The notes below the pieces were generated by a model. It was not told the origin of the DNA. It saw nothing but the letters and a program-made list of their open reading frames with translations, and made no database searches. A DNA stretch of 64,000 nucleotides, from assembly GCF_036320965.1 (NCBI RefSeq), contig NC_092264.1, positions 16,663,775 through 16,727,774 on the forward strand, given 5' to 3'. Of this stretch, positions 21,431-34,325 are shown piece after piece. The DNA is from Panulirus ornatus (taxonomy: Eukaryota; Arthropoda; Malacostraca; Decapoda; Palinuridae). Position 1 is the stretch's first letter, and each line of letters begins with the position of its first letter. The position numbers and the translations under genes were made by a program.

Positions 21431-21500
21431 TTAATGGGATGGCCTTAATGAAGGCCTCAGCTGTCCTTGCCGTCTCAGTATTATCATTTTCATTGATGTC
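21357..21500 (+). repeat. (AT)n followed by a SINE-V tail
   Basis: AT run of about 70 bp, then GGGATGGCCTTAATGAAGGC and CTTGCCGTCTCAG, the 3' tail shared with the SINEs at 50.35 and 61.8 kb. Confidence 0.7.
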
Positions 21501-21544
21501 ATTACGTTTGTCTGTGGATGTATAGTTTGATCTCAGCGCTGCCT

Positions 21545-21985
21545 CATCCTACAACTTCACCCAACAGGCCTTCCCCGCAATGCCATAGTTGGCGTTCAGA
21601 GAAGAGGTAGGAGGAGGGTGCGACACAAGGAGATACGACCACTAGGATGTGGTCAGAGGAACCCAGTGAGTGACACGGAGGAGGGAGGTGGGTAGAGAGC
21701 ATAGTCTGGTTGCAGGAGGTGAGGTGCCAGACGTCGAGGTGTGCGACGATGCCAGTCAAAGTGAGGAAACCATCAGCGAAGAAAAGAACTGACATTGATG
21801 GACAGATTCGCTGGAATTCGCGTCTAAATTCAGTGGATTCGAACTCCATGAGGCGTGTCGTGGGCGTGTTTATGTCACAGTGAGGATATATATATACCCA
21901 AGCCAACCTTGGCCAGAGTAGACGAGAGGTACGAACTGATCCATCACCACGGGACATGTGGGACACTGAAAGAGGCAAGTCATTT
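21545..21985 (-). pseudogene. Decayed LINE endonuclease C-terminus
   Basis: Minus-strand frame of 144 codons containing GFLTLTGIVAHLDVWHLTSC, then HSLGSSDHILVVVSP and ERQLWHCGEG. A GSSDH motif preceded by a hydrophobic L-rich segment is the usual end of the endonuclease domain in Jockey- and related LINEs. Upstream motifs (GDFN-like) are not clear, so this is a fragment. It could be a chance resemblance, but the order of motifs is right. Confidence 0.45.
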
Positions 21986-22629
21986 GCAGAAGGAGTAGCT
22001 GAGTGATGTCCCAGGGAGAGACGAGAAAGTTAGCTTCCCTGATCGCCAGTGTTGGATGAGTGAGGAGAAGAAGAGGCAGTGTTGAGGTACGGTCAAGGAC
22101 GTGGATGGAGCCAGCACTGATGTCCCCTGATGACTGAGCCTCGTCCGCAGGGTCTACGTACGTGAGGCCTGGGGACTGTACCACCAGGTGCCGGAGGTCG
22201 TCTCTCGCGCGTCCCTGACCCACAGTGTCTCCTGGTCTGTCTTGCTCCCATTCCCTCACATGTGGCCTCGCCCTCTCTCATTACGTTATCCCCCTAATCA
22301 CCTCCTCGTTGTATTTACCTAAACCTCTTCCATTTCATAAACTACATCAACAGCGATGAAAGGGAGAGAAAAATGTCTGCTGATGTATTTTGCTGGTTTA
22401 TTAATTCATTCCTTTATGTATTTCTAGATCTATATAATTCGTTGCTATGTTTAACATTTATTTACTGTTCCCTGAACAAGGCATCGTATCTTGATAATGG
22501 AAATTTTTTTATTTCATCCTTTTCTTATTCTCCTTCACCCCAGCACGATTTACATGTCTTCAACCCACCATGCCCACTACATATGTACCTCTCACATACA
22601 GCCAATACATTACAGAAAATACACCCCAG

Positions 22630-22808
22630 ACAGATAACCACACACCACCTGACCACCCCAGCAACCACACAAGACGAGCAGAGTATACCACATACCACTT
22701 GGCCACCCCAGCAACCACACAGGACAAATCATACCACATACCATTCTGGCCACACAAGAGAAGCAGGCTATACCACATACCACTGTGGCTACCCCAGTGT
22801 GGTAAAAA
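22630..22808. repeat. ~48-bp imperfect tandem repeat
   Basis: About four units of GCCACCCCAGCAACCACACA plus TATACCACATACCAC, with indels. Confidence 0.8.
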
Positions 22809-22859
22809 GCCGGACGCGTATACACCCACATGATAATGAAGCAGCTGGGGGCTGGTGTG

Positions 22860-24080
22860 TATGACAACTCCCCAGCCTGAACAATCAAGGTATTCGGTGC
22901 CGCTTGGCTCGAACTTAAGACATAACTCACATCTGAACGTGACGGTCAGGCTCCTACAAAGCAACATGTGCGAGCACACTGAGTGTCCTCTTCGCCCTCT
23001 CCTCATACTATCCTTCCCGCGGTGTTGCAATGCACTGCAGGGAGGGAGGCAGCCGCGCTCACTAACTCTACGACCTGCAGAAAGAAGCCTCCGTGTGGCT
23101 CAGGGACCACAACACAGTCTCACTGTTCAGTGGAGGACCAAGAATGGAGGAGGAATGGATAGAGGTGTTGAAGTCATTGTTTGAAGCTTCGATTCTACGC
23201 CAGCATTCCTTCACCTCGAACAGCCCCCCTCGATCCACACCCGCAGCTGTCATCACAAACCCTCATAGGGTTATGACAAAAAACTACATAAATAACCCTC
23301 ATTACTGTTGGAAGGCTTGTAAGACTCTATCCTTAATATGAGCATCGAAATTAGGGTTCGAAATGTTTATAGGAATGTGAGTCAGCTGTGTAGGGTGTTG
23401 ATCTTCCACTGGCAATACAGATTAAACAATCAACTTCAATGTAGAGGACAAATCCTTGTATGAAAAAGTTGCTTGAAACATTAGGAGTCTTGTTTATAGA
23501 ATATTCTTATTCCCCTCTCACTCTCCCTTCTCCGTTTCCTTGAAGCCCCAAACGCTCTCTTTCCTCATCAGATGCATCTGTTGTTAAATGGCTCCGAGAC
23601 TGGATGAACATTCTTGATCATATCATCCATGGAAGCACTGGCCACAAGGGTTAAGGTTCCATGATTAGCCAGACGCCTTACGTAAGTTATCAAAACGTTC
23701 TTCCACTTTCTTGTATTTCTCTCATCTTTGTTATTGTAGTTACGTTCTCCCTTTTGGTGCGTCTGTGAGGTGAGACAATTCTTGAAAGCGTCTGGAGGTT
23801 AATTCTTCTGCCGATGTCTCACCTCACCTTGCTGTAAAGACTGCATCTTGCTTGACTGTATATGTGATGGAACTTATCTCGACCCCTGGAGAGAAAGCTC
23901 CAGGGTTTTCTCCACACACACTCACAGTGTGGATCCTCTATCACTCTTCGTTCATGCAATTCGTCCCTTCATAACCCGGATTTCTCTGGATTCATCAAGC
24001 GCTTGTGTAAAAGCTTAGGAATCCCTCAGCTCAGCTTGCAGCTTAGTTGCAACACCAGCAGGAATCTGAGTATCTATTTT
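22860..24080. other. Unannotated non-coding stretch
   Basis: Short ORFs on both strands around 22855-23340 lack domains and splice context. No repeat family recognised. Confidence 0.45.
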
Positions 24081-24143
24081 TGCCTTTTTTTTATGGTAAC
24101 CGACATGGCAAGGCATGTCCCGATCTTGGCCATCTCGGGTTCG

Positions 24144-25475
<1,332 letters not shown>

Positions 25476-25555
<80 letters not shown>
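25476..25555. repeat. (AT)n microsatellite
   Basis: Run of about 80 bp, the junction between two minus-strand LINE pieces. Confidence 0.97.
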
Positions 25556-25556
<1 letters not shown>

Positions 25557-25830
25557 TTTCGTTTTTCTCTCATACTTGTTCGCCGTTTCCCGCGTTAGCG
25601 AGATAGCTTCAGGAACAGACGATGAAAGACCGTATTTGCTCATATTCGTTCTCTAGTTGTCATGTGCAATGCACCGAAAAAAACCCAGCCTGCTATCTAA
25701 GCCTCACAGACCTTTCCGTGGTTTCCCCGGCTTTATCATATACCCCGGGGCTTAGTCCATTGAAGGCACGTCGCCCCCTGTATACCACATCACTCCAATT
25801 CATCGTTCCATTCCTAACGCTACGATTTTG
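25556..25830 (-). mobile_element. 3' end of a second, diverged LINE copy
   Basis: Minus sense: the sequence right of 25690 aligns with the 3' UTR of the neighbouring LINE (plus-strand TATACCACATC.CTCCAATTCA in both). It passes CGGTGCATTGCACATGACA and ends TCGCTAACGCGGGAAACGGC, then the AT run. The block CGGTGCATTGCACATGACA also occurs at 34677. No ORF. Confidence 0.7.
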
Positions 25831-25859
25831 TGAGTTCGTCATGGAAGTGTCATGACTAC

Positions 25860-26570
25860 CTACACAGTTGTCCAAAACTTGATTTCATTCTATTTGATAT
25901 GTCTTAATCCTTTCCAGTCGCTTCCCTCCATCACGTCGGAATCCATCATAAATATACGAGGTTCGTCCTTGCTCTCTGTGGCGCTCCTCCGACAGCCCAA
26001 GGATTATAGAGATGCGATCTTTACTCATGTCTGATGGTCAGGTGACACATGTGGAGTGTCAGCTGCCACCACCAGCTGCCTCACGTGCGCTAGCAGCTTG
26101 ATGCGCTTCACCAGGGGGCGCTGTCATGGGGGACCTCCTGCTGGCGTTCGTGGCTTGTATTACAACGTTCTTGTCTCGCAAACTTCCTCTCATTAAGATC
26201 TGTTGTCTCTTCCTGATCTCCCTGCCTACTTATAGGCTTTGAAGTGAGGCTACGAGGTGATACCCTGTGAGACATCCGTCTCTCGTCGATGCCAGACATC
26301 GAGACGACCCCCCCAACATCTGCGAGGGATGACAAGTGATCCCAGGGACGCTCTCTGTTACTTCCTTTGAGATGGCCGGGTCTCTCGGGGAGAAGGAGAG
26401 GAGGGGAGAGGTGGGGAGGCATGTGTTCATTGGTCCACAGCCGTCCAGAAGCGATGCGAAGCGTTGCGTCATCCGTTTCCATCGGGTCCTAACGAAGGGA
26501 GGAACGCTGGGATGGGTCGAAAGCTTGGGGTCACGGTTGTAGGAACGGTGGCCAGTTGTCCTGAGGCAAA
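25860..26570. other. Unannotated stretch, weak ORF on minus strand
   Basis: A minus-strand frame at 26108-26482 (124 codons, no low complexity) has no recognised domain, signal peptide or splice context. Nothing else stands out. Confidence 0.3.
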
Positions 26571-26573
26571 TAC

Positions 26574-26577
<4 letters not shown>

Positions 26578-26617
<40 letters not shown>
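26578..26617. repeat. (AC)n microsatellite
   Basis: AC run of about 38 bp; a GT run of about 30 bp follows at 26698-26727. Confidence 0.95.
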
Positions 26618-26618
<1 letters not shown>

Positions 26619-26695
26619 CTATGGTGAAAGATTGGAGTAAAATAATTCATAATGAGAAGAAAGAAGGCCTCAACTTGCTCATGATAATGGAGGAA

Positions 26696-26729
<34 letters not shown>

Positions 26730-26947
26730 AGATCTGATAACTGCTCACACATTCCTACCAGGCCACGTTGACGCCATGACTGATGCATTGACGTATGTGA
26801 TTGATGTATGACTCGCAGATGGTCGATCTGCATTTCCACAAATATGATTGATGTATTGCCATATATCTTCCAATTTACATCACAAATTCGGTTTTTCCGG
26901 TACCATACGAACACCTGTTTTATAAACTATCCACAAATTTTTTTTCT

Positions 26948-27205
26948 TTATACTAATCCTCCCTGGGGATAGGGGAGAAACAATACTTCTCACGTATTCC
27001 CTGCGTGTCGTAGAAGGCGATTAAAAGGGGAGGGAGCGGGGGGCTGGAAATCCTCCATTCTCGCTTTTTTTTTTTTTTAATTTTCCAAAAGAAGGAACAG
27101 AGAAGGGGGCCAGGTGAGGATATTCCCTCAAAGGCCCAGTCCTCTGTTCTTAACGCTACCTCGCTAACGCGGGAAATGGCGAATAGTATGAAAGAAAGAA
27201 AAAGA
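26948..27205 (+). mobile_element. SINE-like family A, full-length copy
   Basis: Plus-sense counterpart of the element at 6640-6872: CCTGGGGATAGGGGAGAAAC, GTCGTAGAAGGCGATTAAAA, internal T/A tract, then CCAGTCCTCTGTTCTTAACG and CTACCTCGCTAACGCGGG, ending AAATGGCGAATAGTATG and an A/G-rich tail. Confidence 0.75.
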
Positions 27206-28127
27206 CTGATCTCCCGTGTTTGAATCCCAGACCTACTCCAATACAAGCTTAAACTATCATTTCACCATCCACTAACTACCGTCATGCGGAGAACATTCGG
27301 GTTACGGGGCTGGCTTTCGAAACAGACCAGAACAGCAGAGCAACGAGGGTATGTATACAAGTCTCGGTCGACGGTATACACGGGTGGGTGTGGCGGGTGT
27401 GGGTCGATGATGGCAGATGTGGCAAAGGACAGACTAACACAGGTGAGGGACAGAAATAAACACACACAAGATGGTGACACCACTCGCCACCCATTCTTTC
27501 ACCCTAAGCCTAGGTTACAGCTGTTTCTGACGTCACCTTTCCCAATGTAAGGTCAAAGGTGAACCCCCACGATGGGTCCTCATGCCCAGTTGACCCTCGG
27601 GTCGAGGTCAAATCTCTCCTGGATGCCTTACAGAGGCAAAGCACTCGACATCAGAGGTCAGGTTCAATATGGACTTTAGAGGATGTAAAGTAACAATGAC
27701 CCCTTCTCGCTCACAAGCTCCTGGAGGTGAAGGTCACTACGTAAGAGCCAAAGGTTCTACAGACACAAGAAAACATCCACCAAAACGAGCACCAACGACC
27801 CTGGCTGGTGTGTGATAGAATGGAAATGTGACAGCCACACTAACTCGTGCATCTTCGGTGACAACACCAATTACTTGTTGGTTAAAGTCGCTGACAGACA
27901 AGAGTAACACACACACGTGCATGGGGACCTACGTGTGTGCTACATTCACGTGCATAGGGACGTGCATGGAGATGTGCATGTGTGCTACTCTCGCGTGCAT
28001 GGGACGTGCATTGAGTGCTACACATACAAGTACTTTTCCTAAGACGAAAGTCAATATTCTGTGGTTGAAAAACTCATTTCTAATTTTCAACATTTCACTC
28101 GCTCGTCCTGAACAGGGGAGAGCTGTC

Positions 28128-28785
28128 CCCAAGGACATGTGTCCAGGGGACAGCTGCCTCCCTATACTCGTGCCCAGGGGACAGCTGCCTCCCTACACTC
28201 ATGTCCAGGGGACAGCTGCCTCCCTACACCCATGTCCCAGGGGACAGCTGCCTCCCTACATCCATGTCCCAGGGGACAGCTGCCTCCCTATACCTATGTC
28301 CAGGAGACAGCTGCCTCCCTACACCCATGCCCAAGGGACAGCTGCCTCCCTACACCCATGTCCAGGACACAGCTGCCTCCCTACACACTCATGCCCCAGG
28401 GGACAGCTGCCTCCCTACACCCATGCCCAGGAGACAGCTGCCTCCCTACACCCATGCCCAGGGGACAGCTGCCTCCCTACACCCATGTCCAGGAGACAGC
28501 TGCCTCCCTACACACTCATGCCCCAGGGGACAGCTGCCTCCCTACACCCATGCCCAGGAGACAGCTGCCTCCCTACACCCATGTCCAGGAGACAGCTGCC
28601 TCCCTACACACTCATGCCCCAGGGGACAGCTGCCTCCCTACACCCATGCCCAGGAGACAGCTGCCTCCCTACACCCATGTCCAGGAGACAGCTGCCTCCC
28701 TACACACTCATGACCCAGGGGACAGCTGCCTCCCTACACCCATGCCCTAGGGGACAGCTGCCTCCCTACACCTGTGCCCTGGCGG
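28128..28785. repeat. ~32-bp minisatellite, about 20 copies
   Basis: Units of GGGGACAGCTGCCTCCCTAC plus ACCCATGTCCCA (31-36 bp, with an ACTC insertion in every third unit from 28380 on). No stop codon occurs in any plus-strand frame, so three overlapping long ORFs arise (up to 339 codons from 27828). There is no start context, splice signal or non-repeat flank that argues for a gene. Confidence 0.93.
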
Positions 28786-29072
28786 TCCAGGCTGTGTTGA
28801 AGACCATCATACGTCGGGTGATGCTCCCTACTAATTACACAAGGTAAACATGTTAATTACGGGTCATTTAGAGTGAGTGATGACCCTAGTAGTGATTACA
28901 GATTTCGAACCAATTACAGCCTAAGTAATTTCCGCGATAATGACATGATAAGGTACTCCTAAATGTGTTACTGTAATTATAGATTACTAAGTACGATCCG
29001 CTAACACTTACTACAGGTTAGGAAAGGAAAGAAACTTGTCATATACGGTAATGTGAATGGGGGTCTGCCACC

Positions 29073-29075
<3 letters not shown>

Positions 29076-29154
<79 letters not shown>

Positions 29155-29172
29155 TAGTAGTAGTAGTAGTAG
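29076..29172. repeat. (GA)n and (TAG)n microsatellites
   Basis: GA run of about 75 bp followed by eight TAG triplets. Confidence 0.96.
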
Positions 29173-29525
29173 ACATCCTTTATCTACCTGACCATCAGAA
29201 GTGAGGGAAGAGTGGCATGAGGCGGTACTGGCCACGCCACTCGATCCCCCTCCGTCACCCCCCCCCCCCCCCGTGTAATCCTCCTACCGACCAAGTGTAA
29301 ACTTAACCCCCCCTACGTATCATCCAGCTATGATCATTTGACCTGTTAACGACTGTCATCCCCGCCGTAATAGGCACCGGTAATGCTATTAGCGATGTTG
29401 CGGTGGTGATTGACGGTCATCAAGTCGTCCGTCGTGATTGCGGGTCGATAATGACGTGGGAGCTGGGGAGGGTCGGGAGTAGTTAGTGTGGATTGTGATC
29501 AGGACCTGAGGAGGAGGTTGTGTGC

Positions 29526-29900
29526 TGTGGGTGTGGCTGGTCTCCTCCCCTGCTCTCTTCGTGTGGTGTGGGTGTGGCTGGTCTCCTCCCCTGCTCTCCT
29601 CGTGGGGTGTGGGTGTGGCTGGTCTCCTACCCTGCTCTCCTCGTGGGGTGTGGGTGTGGCTGGTCTCCTACCCTGCTCTCCTCGTGGGGTGTGGGTGTGG
29701 CTGGTCTCCTCCCCTGCTCTCCTCGTGGGGTGTGGCTGGTCTCCTCCCCTGCTCTCCTCGTGGGGTGTGGCTGGTCTCCTCCCCTGCTCTCCTCGTGGGG
29801 TGTGGCTGGTCTCCTCCCCTGCTCTCCTCGTGGGGTGTGGCTGGTCTCCTCCCCTGCTCTCCTCGTGGGGTGTGGCTGGTCTCCTCCCCTGCTCTCCTAC
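29526..29900. repeat. 33/39-bp minisatellite
   Basis: About ten units of GGCTGGTCTCCTCCCCTGCT plus CTCCTCGTGGGGTGT. The left half carries an extra GGGTGT (39 bp) and the right half lacks it (33 bp). Both lengths are multiples of three, giving open frames on both strands. Confidence 0.93.
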
Positions 29901-30029
29901 CATAAGCCTGATGAGGCAGTGAGACGGAGATATCAGAGATGAGAGGAATGTGGCGGACGGGTGGTTAAACCTGGGCGATGGCGGAGGCACAGACGACCCT
30001 CAGTAATTTAATGTGATAAAGGGCGCCGT

Positions 30030-30168
30030 GAGGGAAGGTGGATGGCGGAGGAGTCAGAACGGCGGGAGGTGGCGGAGGAGTCAGGGCGGCGGGAGGTGGC
30101 GGAGGAGTCAGGGCGGCGGGAGGTGGCGGAGGAGTCAGGGCGGAGGGAGGTGGCGGAGGACGGCTGGG
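30030..30168. repeat. 27-bp minisatellite
   Basis: About five units of GGAGGTGGCGGAGGAGTCAG plus GGCGGCG. Confidence 0.92.
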
Positions 30169-30233
30169 GAGGAGGACGAGCTGGCCAATATGGATGTGAC
30201 TACAGGTAGTGGCGACTAGACTTACAATAAGAC

Positions 30234-30582
30234 CTGGCTCGGGTGTAGCAGGGATCTGGCTCATGTGTAGCAGGGACCTGACTCATGTGTAGCAGGGACC
30301 TGGGTCATGTGTAGCAGGGACCTGGCTCTTGTGTAGGAGGGACCTGTCTCATGTGTAGTAGGGACCTGGGTCATGTGTAGTAGGGACCTGGGTCATGTGT
30401 AGTAGGGACCTGGGTCATGTGTAGCAGGGACCTTGCTCATGTGTAGCAGGGACCTTGGTCATGTGTAGCAGGGACCTGGCTCATGTGTAGCAGGGACATG
30501 GCTCGGATTTAGCAGGGACCTGGCTCATGTGTAGCAGGGACCTTGCTCATGTGTAGCGGGGACCTGGCGCGGGTGTAGCACC
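30234..30582. repeat. 22-bp minisatellite
   Basis: About 16 units of CATGTGTAGCAGGGACCTGG plus CT. Confidence 0.93.
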
Positions 30583-30837
30583 ATCTCCGTCCGTCTCATA
30601 AACACAGATCACTAACCACACCATCATGGCTCTACCCTGAGTGTCCACGGAGCTGTATATGACACATGCGCGATAAGAAATGATCAGAACAACAGAGGAA
30701 TATCCTCTCCTCTTTTAATCTCTGTTATCAGTGTTTCTATGCCTGATACTAGGATCGGACGATGGATCAATAGCAAGATGTAAAGGATTACAATAATCTC
30801 CTGCGTCTTGTCTGTCCTCAGTGCGGCTATCTGATGG

Positions 30838-31050
30838 TTGGAGGCACGGCTCTAGAAGCGACAGAGGCACGGCTCTAGACGTGTTGGAGGCACGGCTCTA
30901 GACGTGTTGGAGGCACGGCTCTAGACGTGTTGGAGGCACGGTTCTAGACGTGTTGGAGGCACGGTTCTAGACGTGTTGGAGGCACGGCTCTAGACGTGTT
31001 GGAGGTACGGCTCTAGACGTGTTGGAGGCACGGCTCTAGATGTGTTGGAG
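30838..31050. repeat. 23-bp minisatellite
   Basis: About nine units of GTTGGAGGCACGGCTCTAGA plus CGT. Confidence 0.93.
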
Positions 31051-31157
31051 AAGGAGACCTCAACGTCAGTAATGTGAGCCTCGCAAAGAGGTAATAAGTG
31101 CACAGCAGGTGCCAGCAGTGGCACTTGATCCCATACTTGAACGAGGGTGTGAGGTGA

Positions 31158-31267
<110 letters not shown>

Positions 31268-31367
31268 CTCTGAGATGTGAATTTACGTATTCTTTCTTTT
31301 TATGTGCCTTCGTCAGTGGACGACTTTGCGCATGAACGTTTTGGTGTGCGTGTGTATGTGTGCGTGT

Positions 31368-31510
31368 GTGACTGACATCACAATTACGTGCACGCTACTG
31401 CCAACACCAGTGACTGACACCAAATATTACGTGCATACCACTGCCGACAGTGGTGACTGACACCAACATCTATGTGCACCCGACTCCCAACACCACTGAC
31501 TGACACCCTA
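31368..31510. repeat. ~50-bp imperfect tandem repeat
   Basis: Three units of TGACTGACACCAA...TACGTGCA.AC.ACTGCC.ACA. Confidence 0.75.
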
Positions 31511-31579
31511 TCCCGGGGATGAGTCTCAGATGACGCTGTGAGTCAGGTGTTGGTACAGCACAGGTGTGTTGTGTGTGTG

Positions 31580-32400
31580 TGTGTGTGTGGAGAACCTTCC
31601 AACATCCACCCGGCCTAGTGGGTCAGACCCAGGCGTTTCCTGCCTCAACACCTCCTTCCCCCCAGATGTATTCACCCTCGTCGTCTTATCACGGCTGAGA
31701 GGAGGTTAATCGGAGTTTTTTTTTTCCCCTAATCTCTACCGCCATTTAGGTATGTCTCATTTCCTGTAGGCCTAGATAGGCCTACACATAAGTTGACCAC
31801 AGAAAATGGATTACAGACTGGGGCAGGCAGGCCATAGACCGTGCCATAGACTGGGCCACAGACCGGGATACAGACTGGGCCACAGAACGGGCCACAGTCA
31901 TTTCTGAATCATCTCTCATCATCTCACGAGAAATATTTGGGGGACAAGAAGATCCTGAATATTCAGTGACAATACATAGCACATTTCAAGATGAGAGGAT
32001 CGAATAGTAACCTAATACTTCTCGCGTCAGAGGCAAAACATTGTATATGTGGGTTAATCCCTCACTGCATACAATACCTGACCCTATATGAAGCAAAGGG
32101 AATTTAAGTGTAGATTCTAATGATACGTCAGCTTCTCTAATTCAAAGGCTGTACCACACCATACGAGACTAATCAATTACGAATCTTTCAAGTGGTAAAA
32201 TTACGAATCTTTCAAGTGGTAAAGGGTAATTAGGATTGGCACCCAGTGGTCCTAATTGTGAATGCCAGGGTGGTGAACGCAAGAGTCGTGCACGCCAGGG
32301 TCGTGAACGCCAAAGTCATGAACGCCGGGGACAAGACGGATCAATCGTTACCCTCCCTTGTGAACACCTCCTCTGCCGGAGACCCAACAGGTGTTGATAC
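31580..32400. other. Mostly unannotated stretch
   Basis: Short local repeats only: ATAGACTGGGCCACAGACCGGG around 31835-31890 (about 11-bp period) and GTGAACGCCAGGGTCGTG around 32265-32330. No exon or mobile element recognised. Confidence 0.5.
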
Positions 32401-32417
32401 ATTTTCAACATCACGAG

Positions 32418-32537
32418 ATGATCCTCCCGCCCAGCCCTGCTGCCAACTACCCCAGGAATGCCGTGGCCCGTGTCCTTCTGCTGCTGCTACTGCTGGCTCT
32501 TGACAATGCACAGCAGCGGCAGCTGGCGAGAGGCGCG
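32418..32537 (+). CDS. Candidate first coding exon with signal peptide
   Basis: Seen: ATG in a fair context (CGAGATGA) opens 40 codons reading MILPPSPAANYPRNAVARV, a seven-leucine core ending ALDNA, and QQRQLARGA, then a donor GGCGCG|GTGAGG in phase 0. A charged N-terminus, a leucine core and small residues at the end of the core look like a signal peptide with an extended n-region. A possible 3' splice site (GACCCAACAG) lies 28 nt before the ATG. No downstream plus-strand exon could be identified; introns in this genome can exceed 10 kb. Being on the plus strand it does not belong to the EMI gene. Confidence 0.33.
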
Positions 32538-32814
32538 GTGAGGTTGATCGCCAGGGGTCGGGGGAAGAGGGAGTGTCATGGCACCTGTCCACCACTGTTA
32601 TTCATTTCTTGATTAATGTGACAGACACTTGAGCCGTAAAGCCTCAGGTGATGTAAGGCTCTGTCTCTGTTCGTGTTTTTCTGTGTCTTTATCAAGCTGA
32701 CAGAGATAGAATATTTCTCTTTCTGTCTCTGTCTGACTGTCTATATTACCATTCATCTGTCTCTCTCCTCATACCTTATCTGTCTGTATAAAAAGGAGAG
32801 AGAAAAAGAAGGTA

Positions 32815-32816
<2 letters not shown>

Positions 32817-32894
<78 letters not shown>
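32817..32894. repeat. (AT)n microsatellite
   Basis: Run of about 77 bp, the apparent TA-rich target into which the Tc1/mariner element inserted. Confidence 0.97.
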
Positions 32895-32897
<3 letters not shown>

Positions 32898-34246
32898 AGT
32901 GGTGTCCGCCAATGAAGTAGGCGCAAGGGGTTTGCAGCTCAACTATCAATGATAAACATGACGTAAAAAGCTTGAAAACTGTGTATTCACCATCAACTAG
33001 TACTTTCACTGGCTTCCCTCTCCTCTGTATACACTTGTTGACACGACGCGGACCTGAATCGCAAGGTTCTGAAGCCATCTAGCATCCATCCTTCCCCATA
33101 TGTCACAAATGGCCGCCTCCAGCTGAGGTAGCGACGAAGTATCACCTGATACGTAACTTCATTTTCATTTGTGCCTCATACGTTTTCTGTACGATCCAGG
33201 TCTGGTGAATTCCCGGGGGCCAGGCAATGAAAAACCTCCACAGCTTGGCAGTCCTTAAGCCAATCAGTGACCGGTGTGGCAGTGTGGCTGGGAACCCCAT
33301 CCAGCATGAACGCTTCGTCCGGCCTCGCACTTTGTGAACGACTCTGGAGCATAGGGGTCATACGGTAGCTCAAGATAACTTATGTCAGCTTGTGGTTCCA
33401 TCCGCTGGCAGCAACATTTCAAGGAACCCTCGACATCATTATAAGTGAAACAATCCCATACCACAAGTGAAGCAGGAAACTTTACAGCGCTTGTGATGTA
33501 CTTTGGGTCAAATGGACCACAGCCTGGTCGGCTGTACACACGCCCGTCACGGCCACCTGTCACAGAAAAGGTGGACTCATCACTCCACAAGACACTAATG
33601 AACCCAGCCGTATCCCACACTACAAATCTCCTGCAAAAATCGACTCTTTTTCTTCTGGGGCTCCAGGGTTATGAGCGGTCTGGGACGTAGCCTGCAGCTC
33701 CAGGAGTTAAGGTCTTCGTGTAAGCGGCTTTGCACTGGCCTTACTGACACATCAGTGAGAAGTCCTGATTTGATTTTTCTTTTCATTCTTTAGTACTCAA
33801 GCGAGGATCTGCATCCGGCTGATACTCAAGAACACTCAGTGTACGTAAAGAGGTTTTGTGACCTTCCCGACATGGGTTGGTGTTGCTGTACAGCCGTTAT
33901 CATTCAATTTCCTCCCTCATCGTTGCACTGATCTCAAGCTCACACTGGCGGTAATATCAGAAAATTCCTGAAGTGGCTTATTTCCCTTATGAAATGCAAC
34001 TATAGAAGCTCTTCTGTCACTCGTAAGGTGAGTATTTACAACCATAGTAGGTGATTGAGGTACGAAAAGGGGGGAAAGAAAAACGAAAATCCAATGCATT
34101 ACTGGGGAGCACAACAAAATGTATTCACCTTCTACAACAGCTTAACTGCTGCTGAGGCGGGGCTCATCATGTGGTATGTCGGCACGTCACGTAGTTGCCA
34201 CTGTTCGCTACAGGGCGCCAACTTCACTGGCGGACACAAACACTAT
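32895..34246 (-). mobile_element. Tc1/mariner-type DNA transposon, inactive
   Basis: About 1.35 kb. Left terminal repeat 32897-32924 (CAGTGGTGTCCGCCAATGAA, then GTAGGCGC). Right terminal repeat 34213-34244, reverse-complemented AGTGTTTGTGTCCGCCAGTG then AAGTTGGCGC. TA dinucleotides flank both ends. Between them lies a minus-strand transposase remnant. Size, inverted repeats, TA flanks and transposase agree. A second copy of the right-end motif lies outside, at 34297-34325. Confidence 0.85.
32945..34047 (-). pseudogene. Tc1/mariner transposase remnant
   Basis: Role: cut-and-paste transposition at TA sites. Seen, in order on the minus strand but spread over frames with stops: start MVVNTHLTSDRRASIVAFHK, helix-turn-helix piece SVSLRSVQR, NDNGCTATPTH, MKRKIKSGLLTDVSV with SRLHEDLNSWS, then FISVLWSDESTFSVTGGRDG (first catalytic Asp), VKFPASLVVWDCF, LDGVPSHTATPVTDWLKDCQ (second Asp), and PGNSPDLDRTENV (Glu), ending RVNKCIQRRGKPVKVLVDGE. 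The D-to-E spacing is 37 residues against 34 in most Tc1 elements, but a small insertion in the FHCLAPGN stretch may explain this. At least two frameshifts and several stops make it non-functional. Confidence 0.85.
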
Positions 34247-34296
34247 TTTAGGTGGGATAAAGTGATTCGCGTCAGCATAATAGCCTGCGCTCCGCT

Positions 34297-34325
34297 AGCA
34301 CCTACTTCACTGGTGGGCAATGTAT
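34297..34325 (-). repeat. Extra terminal-repeat-like motif of the Tc1 element
   Basis: Plus strand AGCACCTACTTCACTGGTGG then GCAATGTATATA; compare the element's right end at 34213 (GCGCCAACTTCACTGGCGGA). Same orientation, 85 bp further out. Either a second direct repeat of the right end or a solo end of another copy. Confidence 0.6.

Noticed and set aside
25476..25643. N-terminal part of the 343-codon LINE ORF (MSKYGLSSS... and poly-YI)
   Set aside because: Comes from the 3' tail of another element and an AT run; the RT proper starts at about 25475.
26108..26482. Minus-strand 124-codon ORF
   Set aside because: No recognisable domain, and a competing frame (26230-26616) overlaps; no splice evidence.
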